A DNA stretch of 64,000 bases from Chitinimonas koreensis (GTDB lineage Bacteria > Pseudomonadota > Gammaproteobacteria > Burkholderiales > Chitinimonadaceae): assembly GCF_014353015.1 (NCBI RefSeq), contig NZ_CP060704.1, forward strand, positions 434,001 through 498,000, read 5' to 3'. The notes below the pieces were generated by a model, which saw only the letters and a program-made list of their open reading frames with translations, did not search any database and was not told the DNA's origin. The translations under genes were made by a program, and so were the position numbers. Position 1 is the first letter of the stretch. Each line of letters begins with the position of its first letter. Below are positions 33,565 through 42,470 of the stretch, one piece after another.

Positions 33565-36500
33565 GTGTTGAGCTTGGACTTCAAACGTGTTCGTGAACAT
33601 CGAGGAACTCGGAACGGCGGCTTCGAAGAACTCTGCTGTCAGCTGGCCGCCCTGGAGGACTCGGCGACCGGTTCCCGATTCATCCGCAAAGGCCCGGGGG
33701 CCGACCAAGGGCTCGAGTGCTACCGCGCTTACGCGGACGGTCACGAAGTTGGCTGGCAAGCGAAGTACTTCATCGACGGCTTCGACGACGGACAAGTCAG
33801 CAACCTGGCCGACTCGTTGAAGCGCGCACTCAGCGCCCATCCGCTGTTGACGAAATTCATCGTGTGCCTGCCCGTCGACCTGCGTGACAACCAGTCTGGT
33901 AAGAAGGCCAGCGAAGTTCAGCGCTACGAGCGATGGCGCAAGAAGAGCGTCGCCGACGCAGCCGCCAACGGCCGCGTCATCGAAATCGAACTCTGGAGTG
34001 CGTCCAGCATCGGCGAGCGCCTTGGGCGCGATAGCCCCATGTACTCTGGGCGGGCACGCTACTGGTTCGACGCCGTCACGTTCAGTTCGGCCTGGTTCCG
34101 CGACAAGCTTGACGTGCAGCGTCACAACCTAGGTGAGCGCTACAGCCCCGAAAGCCACGTGGAGCTGCCCATCCAGCAGGCCTTGCAGGCGGTGGCACGT
34201 AACCCAGAATTGCTCGCAGCGCCTGAGGCTTGGGTAGCCGAGATTACGTACAAAATGGACGGCGCGGTCGGTAGCTTGTCGCGCGAAGAGCTGTCGTCTG
34301 CTGCCGACCTAGTACGACAGGCCTGCGAGCCACTGCTGCAAAGTCTAGGCGCGCCTCCCGCGGCATTGGAAGCGCCGGTGCCCCTGGAGAGCTGGGCGAA
34401 CATGGTGGCCGCGGCCATCGACGGCGTTTCCAATGCCCTGACTGAGGTCGAGGACAAGGTCCCCGCGAAGAGCCGCTATATCCCACGCAAAGACCTGTTC
34501 GACCTCTATTCGGCGGTCGACCGTGTCCGCGAAGAAATCGCCAGCGTGCGATGGCAGCTCATGAACAAGCGCGAGCTGGTCATTTCGGGCCCCGGCGGCA
34601 TCGGAAAATCGCATCTCATCGCTGACTTCGGACACAAGCAGCTCGAGGCAGGCCGCCCCTTCGTGCTGGTCCTCAGCGGAAGCCTGACAGACGGAGACCC
34701 CTGGGAGCAAATCCGAGGTCAGCTGGACCTAGCCCAGGTGACAACCGCCGACTTCCTGGGCGCGTTCGACGCCGCCGCCGAGGCCGCCGGCTGCCGGGCC
34801 GTGTTGGCGATAGACGCCCTCAACGAGAGACATGGCATCGCACTGTGGGAGGCACGTCTGCCAGGGTTCATCCGGCTGGTCCAGAAGTTCCCTCGACTGG
34901 CCCTTGTGCTGACCGTGCGCAGCACGTACTACCGCTTCCTCCCGCTGAAAGACCTGGAACGCGTTGTACATCCCGGCTTTGCCGGCCATGCCGGCGCCGC
35001 AGCAAAGGCCTACCTCGACCGCCGCGGCATCGCGCGACCGAGCTCTCCCAACTTAGCGAGGGAGTTCGAGAACCCACTGTTCCTTCGAACCTGTTGCGAG
35101 TACCTCGGCACCGAGGGCCTCAAGCAGTTGCCCAAGGGCATGGACGGCGTCACCGCCATCTTCGACTTCTACCTGACTGCCGTGGCGGACAAGGTCCAGA
35201 GGGAGCTGAAGCTCATCCCCGAGCTGAAAATTCCGCGCAAAGCGCTGGAGCAGTTCCTAGAAGCTTGCGCGGCTCATCGCGACGGCGGAAGCCTGCCCAT
35301 GGAAGACACCATCAAGCTGCTGGAAGACATCCACAACTCGGGGGGCTACACGGACCGCAGCCTCTTTTCTGCGTTCATGTCAGAGGGCGTTCTCACCCAA
35401 GACGTCGAGTGGCAGGCTGGAGGGGCCCATAGAGAAATCGTCAGGTTCACGTTCGAGCGGCTGTCGGACCATCTGCGCGCAAAGCAGCTCATCGAGCAAA
35501 TTGACCGAGCTGACGTCGAAGGCTCGTTCCTCCGAGCACCGTTGGTGGCCTACTTCGAACCGTTCGAGAGCTGGCAATTTGCTGGAGTCATCGAGGCCCT
35601 GGCAGTGCAACTGCCGGAGGTGTTCGGCCTCGAGCTGCTCGATTTGCTGCCCAAGGAGGCCCTCGACGACCCTTCGCTCTGCGACGCTTTCGAGAATTCG
35701 CTGGCATGGCGGAGTCCCAAGGCGTTCACACGCCGAACGGCCAGATGGGTGGAGAAACTATGCGAGGCCACTGGCCGCTCGGCCTACGGCTTGATGCTTC
35801 TGGTCAGTACCGAGCCTGAGAACGTGTTCAACGCCAACTGGCTACACAATGACCTGTGGCCGCGCCCGATGCCACACAGAGACGCTGCATGGTCGGTGTT
35901 TCTAGCGAAGGACGATTTGGACGAGGGCGGCGCAGTCGTCTCGCTCATTGACTGGGCCTGGGAGGCTGACGCCAACGAAGTCGATGAGCAGCGCTTATGG
36001 CTTGCAGCGGTCACACTAACCTGGTTCTTGTCGACCAGCAACCGTGCCGTGCGCGACCGCGCCACCAAGGCGCTCGTGAACCTGCTTTCTTGCAAGCTCG
36101 GTCACGCTGCGGACCTCATCGACCAGTTCGCCGATGTCGACGACCCGTACATCATAGAGCGCGTCCTCGCCGCCTGCTACGGCGCTGCGATGCAGGGCAT
36201 GGACCGAGCCCGTTGCGGGGCGCTGGCCGCTTCAGTCTGGAAAAGCTACTTTGCCGAAGGTAAGCAGCCGCCGCTGAACCTGATGGCCCGGGACTATGCG
36301 TTCGGTGTCCTGCTCTACGCTCAGGCCGTAGGCCAGTTACCGGCGGAGGTCGACCTTGACGCATGCAGGGCCAAGTTCAAGTCAGCCTGGCCGCTTGAAT
36401 CCGTGACGGAAGAGGACCTCGAAAAGTACCGCGGCAGGGGATACGGAGACTCGATTTGCTCCTCCACGAACGAACACGGTGACTTCGGCAACTACACCCT

Positions 36501-37557
36501 GCGCAGTTGGTTACACGACATCGTTGACGCGCCCCGCACCCTTGTCGGCAATTCCACCAAGGAACTCTTCGAACGCTGGCAGAGCGCGCTCATAGACAAG
36601 GCGACCCCGGAGCAGCAAGAAGCCTACCTTGCGCTGCGTCGGCTTACGGTCGACTACCGCTTGCAGCCGCTGCATTTTTCAATCGACAAGAAGGGCACGG
36701 GCAAATCCGAGCGCCTCTGGGCCGAGGTTAAGCAAGCCAACGAGGCGTTCAAGGACACGCTGTCCGAAGAGCTGCGCACCGAATACGCAACGTTCGCGGA
36801 AGATCATCTTCTTGAGTCCACGCGCATGCGGGACGACAACCGGCGCCCGTCGGAACTCGACCACGGCCCTGTACGGCGGTGGATTTGCGAGCGCGCGCAC
36901 CAGCTCGGGTGGACCGAAGAGCTCTTCGAGAACTTCGAGAGGGGTGGGAATATCAGCCACGACCGCATGGGCAAGCACCGCGTGGAGCGCGTCGGCAAGA
37001 AGTATCAGTACATCGCGCTCGCTGAGACGACGGCACGCTTGACCGACAACTTGGCGATGTGCTCGTGGGGAGACGATGGCAAGCTGAGGGCGTTCGAGCC
37101 AGGCCCACGCGGACGCGACATGAAGAGAGACCTGGACCCATCCCTCCTCATTCGAAGCACCCTCGAAACCGGCTGGGCGGCGGCGCCGGTCACATGGTGG
37201 ACCCCGTCTGCTCCCCGACTGCCGTCCGGAGACACCGACCTGCTCCTCGCATGGGTGCATGTCGAGAGCGACTTGTGCAACGACGTCGGTCAAATCGAGG
37301 TGGTCAGCCCTGACGGCGAGCGATGGCTGACCGTGTACGGCTTTCGCCGCTGGACTGTTCCGGGCCAAGGCAGGCGCAACCACGCTGACGCCTGGTCGCG
37401 CATTAGCTGTCTGGTCTGCGCACTAGGCAACGGTCCTCGGTTGGCAACGGAACTGGTCGCCAGGCAGCGCGGCGACGTATCTCGCCTGTGGGAAAGCGGT
37501 TCCTTAACCCCTTCTTGGGAGAGCATGGCTGGCGCGACCCCATGCCAATCGAGCTGA
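33565..37557 (+). CDS. Avs-like defence protein: PD-(D/E)XK nuclease fused to a STAND NTPase (C-terminus displaced by frameshift)
   Basis: About 1330 residues. Start is set at GTG 33,565, with GGAGG 8 bp upstream; 33,562 or 33,529 are alternatives. Residues about 10-200 hold an Mrr/Cap4-like nuclease with Asp in 'GPGADQGLEC' and the Q-x-K of 'GHEVGWQAKYFIDGF'. The NTPase has Walker A 'ISGPGGIGKSHLIADFGHKQ' (about 339-358) and Walker B 'RAVLAIDALNERHG' (about 410-423). A C-terminal region of more than 700 helical residues is the expected target sensor. This architecture is that of antiviral STAND (Avs) proteins, which bind conserved phage proteins and then activate the effector. Subtype is not assigned. 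The frame appears to lose its natural end near 37,488. Confidence 0.75.
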   Translation: MLSLDFKRVREHRGTRNGGFEELCCQLAALEDSATGSRFIRKGPGADQGLECYRAYADGHEVGWQAKYFIDGFDDGQVSNLADSLKRALSAHPLLTKFIVCLPVDLRDNQSGKKASEVQRYERWRKKSVADAAANGRVIEIELWSASSIGERLGRDSPMYSGRARYWFDAVTFSSAWFRDKLDVQRHNLGERYSPESHVELPIQQALQAVARNPELLAAPEAWVAEITYKMDGAVGSLSREELSSAADLVRQACEPLLQSLGAPPAALEAPVPLESWANMVAAAIDGVSNALTEVEDKVPAKSRYIPRKDLFDLYSAVDRVREEIASVRWQLMNKRELVISGPGGIGKSHLIADFGHKQLEAGRPFVLVLSGSLTDGDPWEQIRGQLDLAQVTTADFLGAFDAAAEAAGCRAVLAIDALNERHGIALWEARLPGFIRLVQKFPRLALVLTVRSTYYRFLPLKDLERVVHPGFAGHAGAAAKAYLDRRGIARPSSPNLAREFENPLFLRTCCEYLGTEGLKQLPKGMDGVTAIFDFYLTAVADKVQRELKLIPELKIPRKALEQFLEACAAHRDGGSLPMEDTIKLLEDIHNSGGYTDRSLFSAFMSEGVLTQDVEWQAGGAHREIVRFTFERLSDHLRAKQLIEQIDRADVEGSFLRAPLVAYFEPFESWQFAGVIEALAVQLPEVFGLELLDLLPKEALDDPSLCDAFENSLAWRSPKAFTRRTARWVEKLCEATGRSAYGLMLLVSTEPENVFNANWLHNDLWPRPMPHRDAAWSVFLAKDDLDEGGAVVSLIDWAWEADANEVDEQRLWLAAVTLTWFLSTSNRAVRDRATKALVNLLSCKLGHAADLIDQFADVDDPYIIERVLAACYGAAMQGMDRARCGALAASVWKSYFAEGKQPPLNLMARDYAFGVLLYAQAVGQLPAEVDLDACRAKFKSAWPLESVTEEDLEKYRGRGYGDSICSSTNEHGDFGNYTLRSWLHDIVDAPRTLVGNSTKELFERWQSALIDKATPEQQEAYLALRRLTVDYRLQPLHFSIDKKGTGKSERLWAEVKQANEAFKDTLSEELRTEYATFAEDHLLESTRMRDDNRRPSELDHGPVRRWICERAHQLGWTEELFENFERGGNISHDRMGKHRVERVGKKYQYIALAETTARLTDNLAMCSWGDDGKLRAFEPGPRGRDMKRDLDPSLLIRSTLETGWAAAPVTWWTPSAPRLPSGDTDLLLAWVHVESDLCNDVGQIEVVSPDGERWLTVYGFRRWTVPGQGRRNHADAWSRISCLVCALGNGPRLATELVARQRGDVSRLWESGSLTPSWESMAGATPCQSS

Positions 37558-38045
37558 CGCAGAACCTCAGCGCTGGCATCAAAACACCGTATGCCGGCAT
37601 CGTGGAATCACTGAACGCTGAAGGCAACGGCAACGACAACTCGGTCGACGACGGGTTCTCGCTCTACCTGCCCTCGTCGGGCGTCATCAAGACGCTGGAC
37701 TTGCATCTGCGCAGCGGCAAGGTTCCGGAGTACGTTGATGCTGGCGGCACCCTGCGGTGGCAGGATCCCTCGCTGCGCCAGCGCGGTTCTGGGGCCGGTG
37801 TGGCGTCCCGCGACTACTTCGTGAGCAAGCTTGCAAGCGCGGAGCTTGAACCGGTCTGGGTGCTGGCCGGCGAGAAGAACGTCTACGCAGGCAACGACGT
37901 CGGGGTGTCCATGGGAGGGTTTGGCGGCAGCCTGTATCACACCACCGCCTTCGCCATGGAAGCTGGCGTCCTGAAGTCATTTGGCACGAAAACTGAGTTC
38001 CACGCGCCGAACGCAGAACAGCTAGATAAACTGAAGGCACGGTAA
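37488..38045 (+). pseudogene. Displaced C-terminal segment of the Avs-like protein
   Basis: This frame is open from about 37,488 and reads 'RFLNPFLGEHGWRDPMPIEL', then 'SLYLPSSGVIKTLDLHLRSG' and 'YFVSKLASAELEPVWVLAGE'. The only start available is a GTG inside the upstream gene with no ribosome binding site. The upstream frame degenerates into a Ser/Thr-rich tail over the same stretch. Adding one base near the GGGAAA at 37,490-37,495 would join the two frames into about 1490 residues. An independent overlapping gene is possible but less likely. Confidence 0.6.
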
Positions 38046-38239
38046 AACGCATACAGGCGCAATTTGCGCCACCGCCCCACCCCATTTCTAACGTCGAAGG
38101 GCTGCTCTTGGGCGTCAAGTTCGACGAAGCGGGGGACCGCAACCGCTGCATTGCTGCCCTCCACAAGGAAGTCGTCCTTGCCGAGTTCTAAAACTGCAGC
38201 ATCTCAGTTCGTGTGGCGTGACGTGGTTACTGCATGCAT
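38046..38239. other. Gap with a coding-like fragment lacking a start
   Basis: The plus-strand frame 38,030-38,191 reads 'PPPHPISNVEGLLLGVKFDE' then 'NRCIAALHKEVVLAEF' before a stop, which looks like the end of a real protein. A stop at 38,027 and no ATG/GTG/TTG mean it cannot be a complete gene. Possibly the 3' remnant of a gene lost when the Wadjet block was inserted. Confidence 0.3.
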
Positions 38240-39106
38240 CTATAACGCGGGCAGCCAGACCGCTTCCTGCTCCAGTGCCAGACCCAGGTTCTGCATCTGT
38301 ACGGTCAGTTCGCGCAAGGATGCCGGCAGATATGCCACGGCGCCGCTGAAGTGGCGCAAGGTGTCTCGCCATAGCTGTACGCTGCCATATCGCGCCAGTT
38401 TCCTTTCCCACTGCGGCATCAGCCAGAAATCGCAAGCATCGCCCAGCGCTTCGCGAAGTCGCGCGAAGTTGCTAAGGCCCACGCCGTCGTAATCTGGGAA
38501 AAGGATCACCCGGCTGGCACGGGGGCGTTGGCCCAGCCATGACAGCAGCCGGCCGTCGAGCTGCCCGCCGTAGTACAGCAGCGTGGCCTGCGTACCTTCA
38601 GGCAGCCAGTCCGTGCGATCAAACAGCGCCTGGTTCTCGACAAGCCAGAGGGCTTGCTCGGTGTGCCAGGCATCGTCTTGCTGAAGGCACAGGGTGGCCG
38701 CGCCGAAGTCACGGGTGAGGGTGCTCAGTGGCAACTCCACCTCTTGCTTGCCTTCACACCAGTTCACTGAACAGCCGACCGCCTTGAGCAGCGGGTAGTA
38801 GCTGCCGTGTTGATGACGCCGGGCCTTGCTGTCGCGGGCATGGGCAACGTGCTGTGCGCGCAGTGGCAGTTGCTCTGCGAGCGAGGGCTCTACCTGCGGG
38901 GACAGATCGACCAAGTGGGCGTCAAACGCCACCTGATCACGGATTGCATACACATCACCTCTGCCCTGACGCTGGCAGCGCACGGCACCCGTTTTCCGAG
39001 CAAATCGATCCAGAGCGCTACGTTGTGCCGGGGTGAATTGGCTCGCAGGCAACGGGTTCTTGCCTCTCAGCTTAAGTAGCGCCGCGCGCAGAGCCTGATC
39101 TGTCAT
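38240..39106 (-). CDS. jetD: Wadjet JetD-like Toprim nuclease subunit
   Basis: 288 residues from ATG 39,106. It overlaps the jetC stop by one base (TGATG); a TTG at 39,109 is an alternative. The C-terminal half has a Toprim-like core: Glu in 'LWLVENQALFDR' and the D-x-D of 'VILFPDYDGVGLSNFARL', plus 'LLYYGGQLDGRLLSWLG'. This is the DUF2220/Toprim pattern of JetD/MksG, the DNA-cleaving subunit of Wadjet. It is shorter than many JetD proteins (about 350-400). It is last in jetABCD. Confidence 0.82.
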   Translation of the reverse strand: MTDQALRAALLKLRGKNPLPASQFTPAQRSALDRFARKTGAVRCQRQGRGDVYAIRDQVAFDAHLVDLSPQVEPSLAEQLPLRAQHVAHARDSKARRHQHGSYYPLLKAVGCSVNWCEGKQEVELPLSTLTRDFGAATLCLQQDDAWHTEQALWLVENQALFDRTDWLPEGTQATLLYYGGQLDGRLLSWLGQRPRASRVILFPDYDGVGLSNFARLREALGDACDFWLMPQWERKLARYGSVQLWRDTLRHFSGAVAYLPASLRELTVQMQNLGLALEQEAVWLPAL

Positions 39107-41859
39107 CAAGCTTCCACCGGTTCGATGATCTGCCAGCTGAAGCGGCTGATCTGGTTGCTACCCTGCCGGTGATGAATGGGCACACAGTAGCGCACGGTGG
39201 TCAGCGGCGCGGGAGAAGCGAAGATCAGCGAGAAGCCGAATTCGGCAGCGGTCTCGATCAGGCTGCGCTGGTTGCGCGCATCCAGGGCCAAGGCTTCGTC
39301 CAGATAGCAGATGCCTTGGATCGGGCGCCGTTGATCCTGCATCAGGTGCAGCATCGCCAGCCCCGTCACCAGCTTGGCCATCAGTACCGTGCCATTCGAG
39401 GCGGCGCTGTCGAGGTCGTCGAAGGCTTCCGGCTCGCGATCTGCCTTGCCCACCCAAAAGCGCAGGCGGAACAAGTCGGCTACGCGCAAGCCGTGGCGGG
39501 CGTTGCCTTCCTCGATGAGCAGGGTCTTGGCGCGGTTGAGCTGGTCATCATCCAGCACGCTCTGCTGGTTGAAGAGTTCAAAGGTCTCGCCATTGTCGAC
39601 CGTGGCGGCCGTGCTGATGAGCAGCTCGATGGCTTCGACCAGTGCGGTTTCGTCTTCGGGTTCGATCTTGAAGACCGCCAGATCGGAGAGTTGACGTCCG
39701 CTGATCTTGCGATTGAACTCGCGCATCCGGCGTTTGAACGCGGCCAAGCCGTCGCGCAGTTCGCGCAGACAAGCCGCAACGTTCACCACGGCCGACCGCA
39801 CCTTCTTTTCCAAGGCCTCTGCCTCCTGCGGCAGGTGATGGGCGAATTCCACCAGGCGGGTGATCTCTTCCTCAGGGTCGCCGACGAACTGATACTTGGT
39901 GAGCCCGCCCATGTGGATGTCACCCAGCAGTCGGCGGATCAGGTCATCCAGCTCCAGCAACTGGCGGCAGTCGGCTTGATAGGTCTGCAAGCGCTCGGCC
40001 AGCTGCTCCAGCGCAAATTCCGGCTGAGCCAACCACGGCTGATGAGGCAAGTCGGCCAGCCAAGTGAAAGGGCCTTCGTGATCGATCCGCTGATTGCGAC
40101 GTTGCTCGATCTGCCGATGCTGCTGCTTGAGTGACTCTAAATCCTGCTGCCGCTGTTGACGCTGTTGATCCAGCGCCCGGTAGCGAGCGGCTGATTGCGC
40201 AAGGGTATTGGTCAGCTCAGCGAGCTTCTGCTCAAGCACGGCAAGCCGCGCTTGGCGTTCCGCATCACCGCCCTGCAGGGCTTGCATCTGGGTGTAGTCA
40301 CGCAACTCGGCATCCAGCTGTACCAGTTGCTGTTCCAGCGCATCCTGCTCGCGCTTGACGCTCTCCAGCGCTTGCGCCGTGGCCAACTGCTCTTTCAGCT
40401 GCGCCTGCTGCTGTTGCAACTCCCGCTGCAGCTCGTCCAGCTCCGCCAGACTGCGCTGTTGATGCTGTTCGAGAAGGGTGCCAATGCGCAATTCAAGGCC
40501 GGGTAGACGGAACATGTTGGCGTCAGCGCCACCAAGAGCGTCCAACAGAGTCTGACCATCTAGCTGGAAGTCCTCCGCGCCAAGGGTCAATGCGGGCTTG
40601 GCCAGCACCCTATTCAGCGCATCCAGTTGCTCGGCCAGCAGCACGCTCGCCAGTTGCTGGTAGAGGTTGTGGCCTTGGGTGCGCATCTCCTGCGTCAACT
40701 GTGCCAACTCCCTGTCCACGCGTGCGATTTCGCGTTCAATGGCCGCAGGTGGGCGGCTTTGCACTTGGCCCAGGCGGACCACCAAGGCGTCGCGCTGTGC
40801 CTGCACGCCACGGCGGCACGCTTCCAGAACTGCCCGGCTTTCCACCAAGGCGAAGCGCAACTGCAGCTCTTGCAATTGCTGCTGCTCTTGATGGAAGCGT
40901 TTCTGCTCCAACTCCCACTGGCTCTGCTCGCGCACGGATTGACGATCCTGCTCACGCAAGCGGTCCAGCTCGCCATCGCACTGCTGCAGCTCATGCTGCA
41001 GGGCTTGTTGGCGTGATTCGAAATGCTGCTGCCACTGGCCGAGCGCGTCGTCGATCATGGGGCGCCAGCACAGCAGCTTGCCTCGCAGTACCAGCCGAGC
41101 GTCGTGCTTGCGCTCCAGTTCAGCGAGGGTGCCTTTCAAACGCTCGGCAGCCAGGTACTGACTGCGCTCGGCGTTGAGGTCGGCGAAGGCCTTGTCCCAC
41201 TCCGCCTTGAAGTCGACGCTGGCGTCCGGCAGATCGCGCCGGAAGATTTGCAGCAGGTAGTCTTTCACCTCGCTGGAGCGCAGCTTGTCCAGCCGCAGCG
41301 TCCGGGTGAGCACGCGCTGGAAAACGCTGGCGTCACTGGCGTGCTCCAGGCGGAACACGCAGAAATCCTGCGAGCCACTCAGCTTGCGGTTCCGACCGCC
41401 GTACACCATGTCGGCGAACTCGCTGCTGCTGTAGCTGAATACGCGGCGACCGTGGGTGGCTAGGTGGCTGGCGAGCTTGGGCTGAGCCACGAGCGAGCCA
41501 TCAGGCAGGCAGAACTCTTCGACCTTGAGCGGGCCGGCGTAGGCGAAGTACTCGTACTCGAAGCTTACGCCCTTGCCCACACACCCCAGCACCACGGTGC
41601 CCGATTCCGGTAGCGACACCTCCAGCAGCACATACGCGCTGTTGTTGGGGAAGTAAAACCGCCGGCTCTTCTCCACGTCGTGCGCGCCAAAGTCCATGCG
41701 GCGCCGGTCAATGATCAGCAGGAACTGCAGGGCATTGATCAGGCTGGTCTTGCCCGTGTTGTTGGGCGCCACCAGGGACACCGCACCATCCAGCGGCAGC
41801 TCGGCGCGGGAGTAGCCCGCGCTACCGAGCAAGACCAGGCGTTGAAAGCCGTGCTGCAT
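39106..41859 (-). CDS. jetC: Wadjet JetC / MksB-like SMC ATPase
   Basis: 917 residues, the size of MksB-type short SMC proteins rather than MukB (about 1480). Walker A is 'VAPNNTGKTSLINALQFLL' (about 30-48). The centre (about 250-690) is a long coiled coil rich in Gln/Glu/Leu. The distal head domain has 'NGTVLMAKLVTGLAMLHLMQ' and Walker B 'IQGICYLDEALALDARNQR' near 850. SMC complexes of this class extrude DNA loops. In Wadjet this leads to cleavage of small circular plasmids. The start overlaps the jetB stop (TGATG). Confidence 0.88.
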   Translation of the reverse strand: MQHGFQRLVLLGSAGYSRAELPLDGAVSLVAPNNTGKTSLINALQFLLIIDRRRMDFGAHDVEKSRRFYFPNNSAYVLLEVSLPESGTVVLGCVGKGVSFEYEYFAYAGPLKVEEFCLPDGSLVAQPKLASHLATHGRRVFSYSSSEFADMVYGGRNRKLSGSQDFCVFRLEHASDASVFQRVLTRTLRLDKLRSSEVKDYLLQIFRRDLPDASVDFKAEWDKAFADLNAERSQYLAAERLKGTLAELERKHDARLVLRGKLLCWRPMIDDALGQWQQHFESRQQALQHELQQCDGELDRLREQDRQSVREQSQWELEQKRFHQEQQQLQELQLRFALVESRAVLEACRRGVQAQRDALVVRLGQVQSRPPAAIEREIARVDRELAQLTQEMRTQGHNLYQQLASVLLAEQLDALNRVLAKPALTLGAEDFQLDGQTLLDALGGADANMFRLPGLELRIGTLLEQHQQRSLAELDELQRELQQQQAQLKEQLATAQALESVKREQDALEQQLVQLDAELRDYTQMQALQGGDAERQARLAVLEQKLAELTNTLAQSAARYRALDQQRQQRQQDLESLKQQHRQIEQRRNQRIDHEGPFTWLADLPHQPWLAQPEFALEQLAERLQTYQADCRQLLELDDLIRRLLGDIHMGGLTKYQFVGDPEEEITRLVEFAHHLPQEAEALEKKVRSAVVNVAACLRELRDGLAAFKRRMREFNRKISGRQLSDLAVFKIEPEDETALVEAIELLISTAATVDNGETFELFNQQSVLDDDQLNRAKTLLIEEGNARHGLRVADLFRLRFWVGKADREPEAFDDLDSAASNGTVLMAKLVTGLAMLHLMQDQRRPIQGICYLDEALALDARNQRSLIETAAEFGFSLIFASPAPLTTVRYCVPIHHRQGSNQISRFSWQIIEPVEA

Positions 41860-42470
41860 CAGTCGCTCTCCTCGTCGTTCAGCACGTCGTCGCCGTCATC
41901 TTCAGGGCCAGCGTCCGCCTCGTTGTCGTCATCTCGTGAGGCTGCTGCCAGGCCCTCAAAGTGGTCCAGGTAGCGACAGACGGCAGGCAGCAGCCGCCAG
42001 CCTGCGGGCTCCGCCACTGCGAAGCCAAGCGTGCTGGCACGTCCCAGCAGGTCGATCAGCCCATCAGTTGACAGCCCTTCGGCGTCCAGCAGGTCTTTCT
42101 GCTGTTCGTGCACCTCGGCCAGCCATTCCCGATCAATGAGCCAGTCGGTGAAGCGTTGCAGGGCTTTGCCGGCATTGGCTTGGGCGTCGAAGATGACCAT
42201 GAACAGCAGGGCCAGTTGACGGCTGACCTTGCCGATGTTGCTGCTTGCATCGGTGTTGTGGAACCAAGCAAAGCCTCGTGCATCCATGCGCAGCTCAAAA
42301 CCCAGCGCCGCGAACAGCCCGGCATAGCCCGCTTCCTGCTGTTCAAGTTCCGCCCAAAGTGCAGGCTCGGCCATGCGGTTCAGGTGCTTGCCAGACAGGA
42401 ACAAGCGGAAGAGTTCGGCCAATGCTGGCATCTGTGCCAGTTGCGGGGTCAGTGGATGAGGCGTCGTCAT
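41859..42470 (-). CDS. jetB: Wadjet JetB / MksE-like subunit
   Basis: 203 residues from ATG 42,470, forming ATGA with the jetA stop. The frame extends 30 codons upstream but inside jetA. Helical winged-helix-like body ('LAELFRLFLSGKHLNRMAEP', 'LALLFMVIFDAQANAGKALQ', 'LLPAVCRYLDHFEGLAAASR') and a very acidic tail ('DDDNEADAGPEDDGDDV'). Matches MukE/MksE-type kite subunits (DUF4194-like) in size and position. Confidence 0.78.
   Translation of the reverse strand: MTTPHPLTPQLAQMPALAELFRLFLSGKHLNRMAEPALWAELEQQEAGYAGLFAALGFELRMDARGFAWFHNTDASSNIGKVSRQLALLFMVIFDAQANAGKALQRFTDWLIDREWLAEVHEQQKDLLDAEGLSTDGLIDLLGRASTLGFAVAEPAGWRLLPAVCRYLDHFEGLAAASRDDDNEADAGPEDDGDDVLNDEESD

Noticed and set aside
37480..37500. 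Programmed -1 frameshift at GGGAAAG in the Avs-like gene
   Set aside because: The zero-frame codons TGG GAA AGC do not form an X XXY YYZ slippery heptamer, and similar breaks occur in other genes, so an indel is simpler.
39169..40134. Plus-strand frame opposite jetC
   Set aside because: Antisense to the SMC coiled coil and head. Composition reflects the complementary Gln/Leu codons.
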